Positions 37,229-45,596 of a stretch of DNA of 64,000 bases are shown in pieces. How positions within the stretch are numbered: the first letter of the stretch is position 1; every line of letters begins with the position of its first letter. This DNA is from Sphaerisporangium aureirubrum (GTDB lineage: Bacteria; Actinomycetota; Actinomycetes; Streptosporangiales; Streptosporangiaceae), in NCBI RefSeq assembly GCF_042658925.1, contig NZ_JBHSRF010000006.1:1-64000 (forward strand), read 5' to 3'. The notes below the pieces were generated by a model that saw nothing but the letters and a program-made list of their open reading frames with translations, had not been told where the DNA came from and made no database searches. The position numbers and the translations under genes were made by a program.

Positions 37229-39040
37229 TCAAAGAGTCTCGGTCACGGGACGGCGGCCGCCGAGGTGGGCGGGAAGGGCGGTGAGGGCCGCCACCACCAG
37301 TACGGTCGCCAGCACTAAGGCGAGTAGTTGCCAGGGTGGCGGAAGGGTGGCTCTGTCGCTGTCGCCGCCGGTGATGGCGTTGATGGCGGCGAACAGTGCG
37401 TAGCCTCCCGGGAAAACGCCTAGGACGGCGCCTGCGAGGGCGGGGAGTACCTGTGCGGCCGCCATCGCGGCGCTCACGTCACCGGGGGTGGCGCCTAGGG
37501 CGCGGGCCAGGGCCGACGAGTGGCGGTTGTCGAGGACCGTCGCCCAGGTGATGAAGACGGCGTTGACCGCCGCCAGGCAGAGCAGTATGACGATCCAGAC
37601 GAGGAGCACCTCGCGCAGTAGCCCCACCTGCGCGTCGTCGTATCCGCCGGTGAGTGGCTGGGTGGCGAGGAAGGCGTTGAGCACCAGGACGACGAAGATC
37701 CCGCTGACGGTGATCGCGATGCTGACCACACCCAGCACGACGCGTCGCGGGCGGCGGGCGGCGACCCGCAGGGCGAGAAGCAGCGGGACGGGTAGTCGTC
37801 GCGAGATCGCGATCAGCCAGCCGGTGCGGCGGGGCGGGCGTGCCGAGTCGGCCAGCGCGTCGACGGTGCTGGCGCGGGCGGCGCGCACGGACGGGACGAC
37901 GGTCGCGACGACCGCGACCCCGAGCGCCACGCCGGTCACCAGACCGGCCGTGGAAATGGTCATCGACGGTGTGCCCGCGCTGCCGATGAGGCCGGCACCG
38001 GACTCGGTGAGCAACGGAGCGGTCAGCGATCCGGCCACCAGCCCGGCCGCCGCCGCGACGACGGCCACGAGGACGTACTCCGCGAGCAGCACGGCGGCGA
38101 CCAGGCCCGGTGTGCCGCCGGCAGCTTTGAGCAGCCCGACGCGTCTGGTCTGATCGGCCATCCGGCCGCCGACCAGCACGGAAAGGCTGGCCACGGCGAG
38201 CAGGCCGAGCAGCCAGGCTCCGATCAGCAGAAGGATCTGGGAGTCTCTGGCCAGCTCGGTGGCGTCTTCGAGGATGTTCTCCCAGGACTGCATGATCGGG
38301 GCGCGGTTCGCGTCGGCGAACGCCTGGGCCTCGTCCGGGTCGGCCAGCTTCAGGTTCATCACGTAGGACAGGGAGGCCGGATCCGGGGTGAGGCTCCGCA
38401 CATCGGCCTGAGTGAGCCAGACCAGACCGGGATTCCGCAACAGGCCCGGAGGAAGCTCGGACAGCTGCTCGGGGGTCGCACCGTTCGCGCAACCGGCGGC
38501 GACGATGCAGGACGTCCCCGGGTAGGGCGACACGGCGGCGGTGACCGCGACGCCGACGACCTCGAACGACCGGCCGTTCAGGGTGACCGGATCCCCGACG
38601 CGCACCTTGAGCGCGTTGGCGAAGGCGGCCTCGACCACCACGCCGCCACTGCCGATCCAGCGGCCCTGGACCACCTCGGGCTGGTCGACCGCCGCGGGCG
38701 CGGCGTCGCGACCGACGGCCTGCACATCCGACGTCCGGCCGGACGCCTGAAGTTCCGCCCCGGCGACCGGGTACGGTCCGCTGTGAGCGACGACGCCGGG
38801 AACGCCGGCCAGTTCCTCAAGGCCGGAGAGCTTGGCGGACTGGCTGGCGGCGACCACGTCGGGTCCGCGGGTCGCCTCCCGGGTGCTCTGGTACGGGTCG
38901 GCGGCCGCGTCGCGCAGGACGAGCCCGAGGGTCAGCGTGGTGGTGGCCGCCATGATGGCGATCAGCAGAAGCGCGGTCTCGACGCGCCGCCGCCGGAGGT
39001 CACGCACGGCGAGGCGGGCCACGAGCAGGATGCGGCCCAT
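37229..39040 (-). CDS. FtsX-like ABC transporter permease
   Basis: A 603-residue membrane protein. It has a first helix after the RRRRVETALLLIAIMAA start, a large external domain (about 45-250), then FtsX-type helices and a second helical cluster near the C-terminus. It should form an exporter or signalling complex with the ATPase whose gene overlaps it by ATGA. It is smaller than the two-repeat 800-residue actinobacterial permeases. The substrate is unknown; PadR-linked systems of this kind often relate to drug or peptide stress. Confidence 0.87.
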   Translation of the reverse strand: MGRILLVARLAVRDLRRRRVETALLLIAIMAATTTLTLGLVLRDAAADPYQSTREATRGPDVVAASQSAKLSGLEELAGVPGVVAHSGPYPVAGAELQASGRTSDVQAVGRDAAPAAVDQPEVVQGRWIGSGGVVVEAAFANALKVRVGDPVTLNGRSFEVVGVAVTAAVSPYPGTSCIVAAGCANGATPEQLSELPPGLLRNPGLVWLTQADVRSLTPDPASLSYVMNLKLADPDEAQAFADANRAPIMQSWENILEDATELARDSQILLLIGAWLLGLLAVASLSVLVGGRMADQTRRVGLLKAAGGTPGLVAAVLLAEYVLVAVVAAAAGLVAGSLTAPLLTESGAGLIGSAGTPSMTISTAGLVTGVALGVAVVATVVPSVRAARASTVDALADSARPPRRTGWLIAISRRLPVPLLLALRVAARRPRRVVLGVVSIAITVSGIFVVLVLNAFLATQPLTGGYDDAQVGLLREVLLVWIVILLCLAAVNAVFITWATVLDNRHSSALARALGATPGDVSAAMAAAQVLPALAGAVLGVFPGGYALFAAINAITGGDSDRATLPPPWQLLALVLATVLVVAALTALPAHLGGRRPVTETL

Positions 39041-39786
39041 CAGTCCTCCAGCCCGGCGAGGGCGCCGAGCTGCCCGGTGGTGCCGCCGGTCAACCTGGTC
39101 TCGTCCACGAGCACGCCGTCGCGCATCGAGATCATCCGGCTCGCGGTGGCCGCGATCCGCACGTCATGGGTGACGATGACCAGCGTCTGGCCGGACTCGT
39201 GCAGGCTCTCGAAGAGCCGGAGGACGTCCAGGGTGGCGGCGCTGTCCAGGTTTCCGGTCGGTTCGTCGGCGAGGACGACCGACGGTTCGTTGCTCAACGC
39301 CCGGGCGACCGCGACCCGCTGCCGCTGGCCACCGGACAGCGCGGACGGCAGGAAACGTGCCCGGTCGGCGAGCCCGACCTGCTCCAGCAGCTCCTCCGCG
39401 CGCCGTCTGGCGGCCCGCGGCGAGCGTCCGGCCAGCAGCGCCGACAGCTCGACGTTCTCGACGGTGGTGAGCTCCTCCATCAGGTGGAAAGCCTGGAAGA
39501 CGAAGCCGATGGCGTTCCGCCGCATCCGGGCCAGGTCCCTCTCGCTGACGTCGTCGATGCGGCGGCCGTTCAGCGACACCTCGCCACCCGACGGCCGGTC
39601 CAGCCCCCCGAGCAGGTGCAAAAGCGTGGACTTCCCGCAGCCGCTGGGCCCCATCACCGCCACCGTCTCTCCCGCGACGATGTCGAGATCGACCCCGTCG
39701 ACGGCGCGCACCAGCCCTTCCCCCTTGCCGTACTCCTTCCGCAACCCGCGGGTGCGAAGTACGGCCGTGTCGGCGGCGTTGCTCAC
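39040..39786 (-). CDS. ABC transporter ATP-binding protein (LolD/MacB type)
   Basis: A 248-residue ATPase. Walker A is GPSGCGKST at 46-54, the signature is LSGGQRQRVAVARAL and Walker B is VVLADEPTGNLDS, characteristic of the FtsE/LolD/MacB group that partners FtsX-like permeases. GTG start. It is coupled at both ends: the upstream PadR gene overlaps it by 4 bases and it overlaps the permease gene by ATGA. Confidence 0.93.
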   Translation of the reverse strand: MSNAADTAVLRTRGLRKEYGKGEGLVRAVDGVDLDIVAGETVAVMGPSGCGKSTLLHLLGGLDRPSGGEVSLNGRRIDDVSERDLARMRRNAIGFVFQAFHLMEELTTVENVELSALLAGRSPRAARRRAEELLEQVGLADRARFLPSALSGGQRQRVAVARALSNEPSVVLADEPTGNLDSAATLDVLRLFESLHESGQTLVIVTHDVRIAATASRMISMRDGVLVDETRLTGGTTGQLGALAGLED

Positions 39787-40310
39787 GATCCACTCCTCCG
39801 GTGGGTCCAGTTCTTCTCACATGCCTCAAGCCACCGCAGGTCCGCCTGGAGCCGGAGCACGATGCCCTCCAGCAACAGCCCCGCGGACGAACGGTCCGGT
39901 TCGGCCATGGCAGCGCGCTGGGCGTCCCGCAGGCGGCGCAGCAGCTCGCGGCGCTGGGTGTCGACGACGGTGAGCGGATCGGCCAGCCCGGCCGACGCGG
40001 CCGCGATCAGCTTGAGATGGAACTCCGCGAGGTCGGGCCTCGGCCAGCTCACCTCGGCGATCCACTCGGCCACCCGCTGCTGCCCGTCGGCGGTGAGCGC
40101 GTACACCTTGCGATCCGACCGCTCACCGTCCTCGGCAGACCTCTCGACCGCCAGCAGCCCGGCCTTCTCCAGCCGGTTCAACGTGACGTAGACCTGCCCC
40201 GCGTTCATCGCGTCCCCAAGAGGACCGAGCGCGTCCCGCAGCCGAGCCCGAAGCTGGTACCCGTGCGACGGCTCCTTGGCCAGCATCGCCAGCACGACTT
40301 CCTGCTGCAT
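39783..40310 (-). CDS. PadR-family transcriptional regulator
   Basis: A 175-residue repressor. The N-terminal winged helix (QEVVLAMLAKEPSHGYQLRARL; GQVYVTLNRLEKAGLL; RKVYALTADGQQRV) is followed by a Vir-family-like C-terminal dimerisation region. It is first in the padR-ATPase-permease operon and very likely autoregulates it through the inverted repeat 12 bases upstream. A GGAGGGGCC ribosome site precedes the ATG. Confidence 0.92.
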   Translation of the reverse strand: MQQEVVLAMLAKEPSHGYQLRARLRDALGPLGDAMNAGQVYVTLNRLEKAGLLAVERSAEDGERSDRKVYALTADGQQRVAEWIAEVSWPRPDLAEFHLKLIAAASAGLADPLTVVDTQRRELLRRLRDAQRAAMAEPDRSSAGLLLEGIVLRLQADLRWLEACEKNWTHRRSGS

Positions 40311-40322
40311 TGGCCCCTCCTC

Positions 40323-40351
40323 TAACCGTTAGCCCCTACGTCTAACGGTTA
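40323..40351. promoter_or_regulatory. Probable PadR operator
   Basis: TAACCGTTAG and CTAACGGTTA form a perfect 10-bp inverted repeat with 9 bases between. Each arm also contains a near-palindrome (TAAC-N-GTTA). It sits directly upstream of padR and overlaps the predicted -10 region. Confidence 0.7.
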
Positions 40352-40368
40352 TCCCCTGCCGCCGTCAA
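40340..40368 (-). promoter_or_regulatory. Predicted promoter of the padR operon
   Basis: Reading leftwards, TTGACG (40363-40368), a 17-base spacer and TTAGAC (40340-40345). The -35 is good, the -10 weak. The inverted repeat covers the -10, as expected for repression. Confidence 0.45.
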
Positions 40369-40442
40369 GTTCTCACGGCGAAGCGGCGGTGGCGGACGAG
40401 GATCACGGCGATGGCGCCACGGGACGCCGCAGAGGGATTAGT

Positions 40443-40479
40443 CATAGGTGTGCCTATGATAGTTGTGGCTATCATAGGC
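40443..40479. promoter_or_regulatory. CCTATG/CATAGG palindrome cluster before the ATPase gene
   Basis: GCCTATGATAG (40452-40462) and CTATCATAGGC (40469-40479) form a perfect 11-bp inverted repeat with a 6-base loop. A further CATAGG at 40443 pairs with the CCTATG at 40453, giving three alternating half-sites. It lies 42 bases before the proposed start at 40521. Confidence 0.55.
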
Positions 40480-40520
40480 ATCGTCATGATGAACCCACGT
40501 GGACGTGGAAGGGCAGTCGT

Positions 40521-41990
40521 TTGCTGGAGAAGCCGGAGCGTTTGTTCGGCCGGGACACCGAGTGGGACGTCCTCGCGGACTTCGTTTCCTCCCCCGTGGA
40601 GGGCGCAAGTCTTGGGCTCGTCTACGGCCGGCGCCGGCAAGGCAAGACCCTGATGCTCGAACTGCTGGCTCAGCAGACCGGCGGGTTCCTGTTCGGCGCG
40701 ACCCAGCAGACCGAGGCGCAGAATCTCGCCGATCTCGGAGCGGCCTACGCCGCCTACCGAGGGCTGCGCCAGGCCGTGGTCTTCCAGACATGGCGTGAAG
40801 CCATCGACGAAGTGCTCCGGATCGGGGACGAGCAGGCCGTCCCGCTCATCATCGACGAGTTCCCCTACCTCGTCTCGGTCACCCCCGCGCTGCCGTCCTA
40901 CCTCCAGCAGGCGCTCAGCCCGCTCGGGTACGCGAAACAGCACACCAGGACCCGGATGATCCTCTGCGGCAGCGCGCTCACCACGATGGCGCAACTGCTC
41001 GCCGGTGGCGCGCCCCTGCGTGGGCGGGCGGCCATGGAACTGGTCGTGCGTCCGTTCAGGTTCCGCGAGGCCGCCGCGTTCTGGGGCGTGGAGCACGACC
41101 CGGAGCTGGCGTTCCGGCTGCACGCCCTGCTCGGCGGCACCCCTGCCTATCGGGAGATGAGTGGCGGCTCGGCACCCGCCGACCTGGCCGGGTTCGAGCG
41201 CTGGGTTCAGCGCCGTCTGCTGAGTCCGGCCTCCGCGATGTTCCGCGAAGGTGCCCTGCTCCTGCGGGAGGAGCCCTCCATCACCGATCCGACCTCGTAC
41301 GCGGCCACACTGAGCGCGATCAGCGCCGGCAACCACCGGCGTTCGGAGATAGCGGCGGCACTCGGACGTCCGAGCAGCGCACTGGCGCACCTGCTGTCGG
41401 GCCTGCAGGACATCGGCCTGATCGAGCAGACCGACGACGCCCTGCGCGGCAAGCGCAGCGTCTTCCGTATCGCCGAACCCGTCGTACGCCTGCACCAGCT
41501 CCTCATCCGGCGCCACGAGGCCGAGCTGATCGCGGGCCGCGCCGACCGCGTCTGGCGCACCAACGCCGACACCGTCGCCTCCCAGATCTACGGCGCCCAC
41601 TTCGAGGACCTCGCCCGCCAGTGGTGCTTCGAGCACGCCTCCCCCGAAACCCTGGGCGGCACCGCCACCGCCGTACGCCCCACCGAACTCCCGTGCCGCG
41701 AACACCGCCAAGGTCACGAGCTGGACGTCGTCGTCACAGAGACGACCTCCTTCGCCCCCGACCGCATAACCGCCATCGGCGAAGCCAAGAGCACGGAGCT
41801 CCCCATCGGCATCCCCCAACTGGAACGACTGGAGCACCTCCGCGCCCTCCTCCCTAGCACCAAGATCACCTTGCTCCCTAAGCTCCTCCTGTTCTCCCGC
41901 ACCGGCTTCACCCCCGACCTCACCCACCTCGCCGCCCGGCGCCCCGACGTCGAACTCGTCTCCATGGAACGGCTCTACGGAGGAGACTGA
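40521..41990 (+). CDS. ATPase with C-terminal nuclease-like domain (DUF234-type)
   Basis: A 489-residue protein. Walker A is GRRRQGKT at 36-43 and a Walker B-like VPLIIDEFPYL follows; this is the STAND/AAA group of archaeal-type ATPases. A winged helix (RRSEIAAALGRPSSALAHLLSGLQDIGLI) lies in the middle. The C-terminus has ELDVVV and ITAIGEAKST, the D and ExK of a PD-(D/E)XK-like fold. Proposed TTG start at 40521 has GGAAGGG eight bases upstream; the extension to 40389 would run through the palindrome cluster. Function unknown; a role in defence or regulation is possible. Confidence 0.75.
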   Translation: MLEKPERLFGRDTEWDVLADFVSSPVEGASLGLVYGRRRQGKTLMLELLAQQTGGFLFGATQQTEAQNLADLGAAYAAYRGLRQAVVFQTWREAIDEVLRIGDEQAVPLIIDEFPYLVSVTPALPSYLQQALSPLGYAKQHTRTRMILCGSALTTMAQLLAGGAPLRGRAAMELVVRPFRFREAAAFWGVEHDPELAFRLHALLGGTPAYREMSGGSAPADLAGFERWVQRRLLSPASAMFREGALLLREEPSITDPTSYAATLSAISAGNHRRSEIAAALGRPSSALAHLLSGLQDIGLIEQTDDALRGKRSVFRIAEPVVRLHQLLIRRHEAELIAGRADRVWRTNADTVASQIYGAHFEDLARQWCFEHASPETLGGTATAVRPTELPCREHRQGHELDVVVTETTSFAPDRITAIGEAKSTELPIGIPQLERLEHLRALLPSTKITLLPKLLLFSRTGFTPDLTHLAARRPDVELVSMERLYGGD

Positions 41991-42144
41991 GCGCTCCGGG
42001 GTCGCCGCCGATCCTGCGTGACCCCCCGGCCGCCCCGAGGATCATGCCGCAGGTCCGAAGAGATAGTCTTACCGGCCGTGTTCGGTGTATGGCGCCGCGT
42101 GATACGACATGTGAGTCGAATCGTCTTGAGATGGGACTCGTTCC

Positions 42145-42498
42145 ATGCGTGCGAAGCTCCGATTAGCCGTCGCGGCTCTCCCTCTCGCCCTGCTGCTGGT
42201 TCTCACCGGCGCTCCGGCATCGAACGCCCAGGCGGCCGGCTCACTCGTGGTCACGGCTTGGGACTGCGACCCGGGCGGCAGCCTCATGTGGTGCGCGATC
42301 ACCCTGGAAGGCGGCACCACCCCGTACACCTATGCGTGGTACAAGGACGGCGTCTACAAGCCGCAGTTCACCGGCCATGTTCTGCGACTCGGCTGCACTC
42401 CCGGCCGCCTCGTGCGCATCGACGTGGTGGTCACCGACGCGACCGGGCAACAGGTCTCAGCGTGGGCCGTCTGCACATGCATGCGGGACTGGCAGTGA
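42145..42498 (+). CDS. Small secreted protein
   Basis: A 117-residue protein with a clear signal peptide (MRAKLRLAVAALPLALLLVL, AxA cleavage near residue 30). The mature part (LVVTAWDCDPGGSLMWCAIT; YTYAWYKDGVYKP) looks like one Ig/PKD-type beta-sandwich with five Cys, several likely in disulfides. No further function can be read. It has its own short upstream region after the ATPase gene. Confidence 0.65.
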   Translation: MRAKLRLAVAALPLALLLVLTGAPASNAQAAGSLVVTAWDCDPGGSLMWCAITLEGGTTPYTYAWYKDGVYKPQFTGHVLRLGCTPGRLVRIDVVVTDATGQQVSAWAVCTCMRDWQ

Positions 42499-42705
42499 CG
42501 TCGCCGTCCCGGCACGCTGCGGGCGGCGGGTAAGGCCGAAGTCGTCGGCCGCGAGGCTTTTATGGAAGGTGCTCCACGCGGCGGGGGCGAATATGAGTGC
42601 GGGACCTGTGAGGTTCTTGCTGTCCCGTATGCCGACGCGTCCGTGTGACAGGGCTGCGATTTCGACGCAGTCGCCGCCGTTGGGAGCGCAGGACTTCGCA
42701 CGCAT
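42457..42705 (-). pseudogene. DUF397 gene relic
   Basis: An 82-residue frame containing most of a DUF397 domain: CAPNGGDCVEIAALSHGRVG, IRDSKNLTGPALIFAPAAW, STFHKSLAADDFG. The usual N-terminal strand is shortened and the normal stop after the final Phe-Gly is lost, so the frame runs 23 residues into the opposite-strand secreted-protein gene. No XRE regulator is adjacent. It begins exactly where dispersed repeat copy 1 ends, suggesting disruption. A functional short protein cannot be excluded. Confidence 0.55.
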
Positions 42706-42862
42706 CCGTCGTGGGGGGTGCCGCTTGCGGGCGGTCGGGGTTGCGCGGGGTTGGGTGGGCTGTGGTGGCCAAGCTTGTGAGCGACAAAGGGTGGGCCCCT
42801 ACCGCCCAGCGCGAGTAGGGGGTTCAGGTCGTTTACGGCCGAGACGACGGACCGAAGGTCCT
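42706..42862 (+). repeat. Dispersed repeat, copy 1 (diverged)
   Basis: Most diverged of four copies of a non-coding element. Shared landmarks in order are GGTGCCGCT, GCGGTCGG, GGGGTTGGGTGGG, GTGGCCAAG, CGACAAAGGGTGGGC and CGAGACGACGG. It lacks the TGTCATGGAGA start of the other copies and sits between the DUF397 relic and DUF6350. Confidence 0.65.
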
Positions 42863-43007
42863 GCCGAGGGGGCATCGCGTTCGTGCGGGTCAGCTGGGTA
42901 AGCGCCCAGGATGGCCCGCCGGTACGCGTGGTCGCGCCTACATGGTTATGACGACACGCGGGGCGGGTGCGGTGGGAGAGGGGGGGAAGCTGAGAAAATC
43001 CGGTACT

Positions 43008-44639
43008 GTGACGGCCCTTTTCGATCAGCTGCGGGCGGGCCCGCGGAGCGTTCTCAACCGGATCCCCTTCTCGGGGGGAACGGGGGACGACGACGAGACG
43101 CGTCGTCCGCTACCGGTGTCGGGCATGCTCGCCGCCGCCTGGACACTCGGCGTCGGGCTGGCCGTCCTCACCACGCTCACACTGATCGGGTGGATCGCGG
43201 CACCGAGAGGGGCCTTCGGGCAAGGGGTCGCCGAGGTGTTCCGGGCGGCGTGCCAGGTGTGGCTGGCCGCCCACCACGCGGGGTTCGCGATCCCCGGCGG
43301 ACGCGTCGGGCTGCTCCCGCTCGGGCTGTCGGTGCTGCCCGCCGCCCTGCTGTACCGCGCCGCGCTGTGGATGGCCAGGGACGCGGACCTGCGGCTGCGG
43401 ATGCCCGCCCGGCTGCCCAAGGGCAGCACCAAGGACCTGGCCAACGCGCGCAGGCGCGCCCAGTTGGTGCTCATCGCCCAGGCCGGGGTCTCGCTGGCCG
43501 CGCCGTACGCCATGCTCGCCGGGGTGATCGCCCTGGTCGCGCGGAACGAGCTGACCCAGCCGTTCATGGGGGAGGCGCTGCTCAGCCACCTGGTGCTGGC
43601 GTTCGCAGCCGGGTCGCTGGCCACCGCGCGGACCATCGGGCCGTGGCGCTCCATGCTGCGGCTGCTGCCCGAACGGCCTCGCGCGCTGGTGGCCGGGACG
43701 GCCGTGGCGCTGCTCACGATGCTGGGGGCCGGGCTGGTGCTTGTGGTCGTGGCCCTCGGCACGAGCTTCGGGCAGGTGCGCGAGCTGTCGGACTTCCTGG
43801 CGCCCGGCGTGATCGGCGGGGTGCTGCTGCTGCTCGTGCAGGCGCTGTACCTCCCCAACCTGGTGATCTGGGGGCTGGCCTATCTCAGCGGGCCCGGGTT
43901 CGCGATCGGCACCGGGACGCTGGTGGCGCCCACCGGGGTGCAGCTCGGCTCGGTGCCGGCGCTGCCGGTGCTGGGGGCGTTGCCCGATCCCGGGGTCACG
44001 TCGCCGCTGCTGATGTCGGTGCTCGCGGTGCCGTTCGTCGCGGGGGCGATCGCCGGGGTCGTGGTGGCGCGGGTCGCGCCCACGCCGCAGTTCGAGTCGG
44101 CGCCGCTGTGGGGGTTCGGGTGCGGGCTGGCCACCGGGCTGGCGTCCGGGCTGCTCGCCGCCCTGGCCGGAGGGCCTTTGGGGGGCGCGCGGTTGTCGGC
44201 GGTCGGGCCGTCCGCGTGGGAGGTGGCGCTGTCGGTCACGCTCGAAGTGGGGGTGGCGGCCGGGATATCCGCCGGTCTGGCCAACTGGTGGTCGATGTTC
44301 CACGGCGCGCGGTCGGCGCCCGCTCCCGTCCGGATGGCCGACGAGGTGATCGCCAAGGTCACCGGCAAGATCAAGCCCTCCGCCGGCCTTCCCGGCCACT
44401 GGATGAACGCCACCGAGGCCGACACCCAGCCCATCCCCGCCATCCGCGACGACTGGAGCGACGAGCACACCCCGTTCGACCCCACCCCCGTGGTGCCCCG
44501 CCCCGCCGGACCGCTCGCCACCGCGCCGCCCCACGAGGCCGGCGACCCCGAGGCCCGGCGCGACATCGTGGACGAGACGGACGACCGCGGCGGTCACGTC
44601 ATCTACGTCGACCCGTACGCCTGGGACCGCGACTCCTGA
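43008..44639 (+). CDS. DUF6350 family membrane protein
   Basis: A protein of 543 residues with about ten transmembrane helices and a hydrophilic C-terminal tail of about 110 residues. It matches the DUF6350 family found between sucCD and purN in many actinobacteria. The start is uncertain: GTG at 43008 gives MTALFDQLRAGPRS. The extension to the ATG at 42942 uses AGA and AAA codons unlike the gene, so I left it out. Role unknown, although it is widely conserved. Confidence 0.8.
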   Translation: MTALFDQLRAGPRSVLNRIPFSGGTGDDDETRRPLPVSGMLAAAWTLGVGLAVLTTLTLIGWIAAPRGAFGQGVAEVFRAACQVWLAAHHAGFAIPGGRVGLLPLGLSVLPAALLYRAALWMARDADLRLRMPARLPKGSTKDLANARRRAQLVLIAQAGVSLAAPYAMLAGVIALVARNELTQPFMGEALLSHLVLAFAAGSLATARTIGPWRSMLRLLPERPRALVAGTAVALLTMLGAGLVLVVVALGTSFGQVRELSDFLAPGVIGGVLLLLVQALYLPNLVIWGLAYLSGPGFAIGTGTLVAPTGVQLGSVPALPVLGALPDPGVTSPLLMSVLAVPFVAGAIAGVVVARVAPTPQFESAPLWGFGCGLATGLASGLLAALAGGPLGGARLSAVGPSAWEVALSVTLEVGVAAGISAGLANWWSMFHGARSAPAPVRMADEVIAKVTGKIKPSAGLPGHWMNATEADTQPIPAIRDDWSDEHTPFDPTPVVPRPAGPLATAPPHEAGDPEARRDIVDETDDRGGHVIYVDPYAWDRDS

Positions 44640-44701
44640 CCGCCCGGCGGGCCACGTACGACGTTCGCAGCCCGCTGCACAGGGTCGGCGTTGCCCAGGG
44701 G

Positions 44702-44998
44702 TCAGAGGTGGGCGCGGAGGCCGTGGCCGCTGGGGGAGGGCTCCAGGAGGATTTGGTCGGGGAAGCACCAGGCCCAGTCCTCGCCGGGCTCGAAACTCTC
44801 GGCGATGGGGTGGGTGGTGGCGTGGAAGTGGGCGGTGGCGTGGCGGTTGGGGGAGGAGTCACAGCAGCCCACGTGGCCGCAGGTCAGGCAGGTGCGCAGG
44901 TGGACCCAGCGGGAACCCATGGCCAGGCAGTCCTCGCAGCCGGCTTCCGTGCTCGGATCCACGTCGTTCACGAGGGGCAGGTGGGAACAAGAGGTCAC
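44702..44998 (-). CDS. UBP-type zinc finger protein
   Basis: A 98-residue protein with the UBP zinc-finger pattern: CEDCLAMGSRWVHLRTCLTCGHVGCCDSSPNRHATAHFHATTHPI, six Cys and several His binding zinc, then WAWCFPDQILL. Bacterial members are common in actinobacteria; their role is not established. GTG at 44998 has AGGAG six bases upstream. Confidence 0.85.
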   Translation of the reverse strand: MTSCSHLPLVNDVDPSTEAGCEDCLAMGSRWVHLRTCLTCGHVGCCDSSPNRHATAHFHATTHPIAESFEPGEDWAWCFPDQILLEPSPSGHGLRAHL

Positions 44999-45107
44999 GA
45001 CTACTCCTAAAGGCACTGGGAGCCGGATGGCGTCGGTAGGGGGAGGAGTCTGAGGCTACAGAGATTTCAAGTACGGGAGGGGGCGGGGATGTTCCCTCGG
45101 CGCGGCG

Positions 45108-45515
45108 TCACGGGGGGAAGGGCAGGCGGAGGGTGCCCTGCGGGATGAAGGAGAGCTTGCTCTCCATGGCCCTCTCCAGATGGGACACGCACGCCTGCTG
45201 CGCGGTGGTGGTCCCCGCGCCCTTCATGCACTCGTTGTACGCGGTCAGCTCGCCGCTGAAGTACGTCTGGAACCAGGTCACCGAGGCCGCGAGCACGATC
45301 GAGAAGGCGGCCACCAGGGCCCCGAGGACCGGCATGAGGACCGACGACCGCTTGCGGGACAGCGTGCGCCACGCCCGGAAGCAGACGATCACGGCGAAGA
45401 CGCCGAGGGCCAGCCCGAGCACCGGGACGATCAAGGTGAGCGCCAGAGCGCCGATCGAGAGCAGCAGCGCGCGGCGCCCGATCTCGACTCCCGAAGTCTC
45501 GGCGGGTGGTAGCAC
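45108..45515 (-). CDS. Small DUF4190-like membrane protein
   Basis: A 135-residue protein. Two close hydrophobic segments (ALLLSIGALALTLIVPVLGL; ALGVFAVIVCF) and a third (LGALVAAFSIVLAASV) are followed by an external-looking tail with two Cys (YNECMKGAGTTTAQQACVSHLERAM). The pattern resembles DUF4190-type proteins, but I am not certain. Divergent from purN with 81 bases between. Confidence 0.65.
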   Translation of the reverse strand: MLPPAETSGVEIGRRALLLSIGALALTLIVPVLGLALGVFAVIVCFRAWRTLSRKRSSVLMPVLGALVAAFSIVLAASVTWFQTYFSGELTAYNECMKGAGTTTAQQACVSHLERAMESKLSFIPQGTLRLPFPP

Positions 45516-45596
45516 CCTGGCCTCCTCTGCGTCATGGAGCGGGAGGGCCGATACGCTGACAGCCTTACGTCAACGTCGCCCTGAAGGAGTGCAGCC

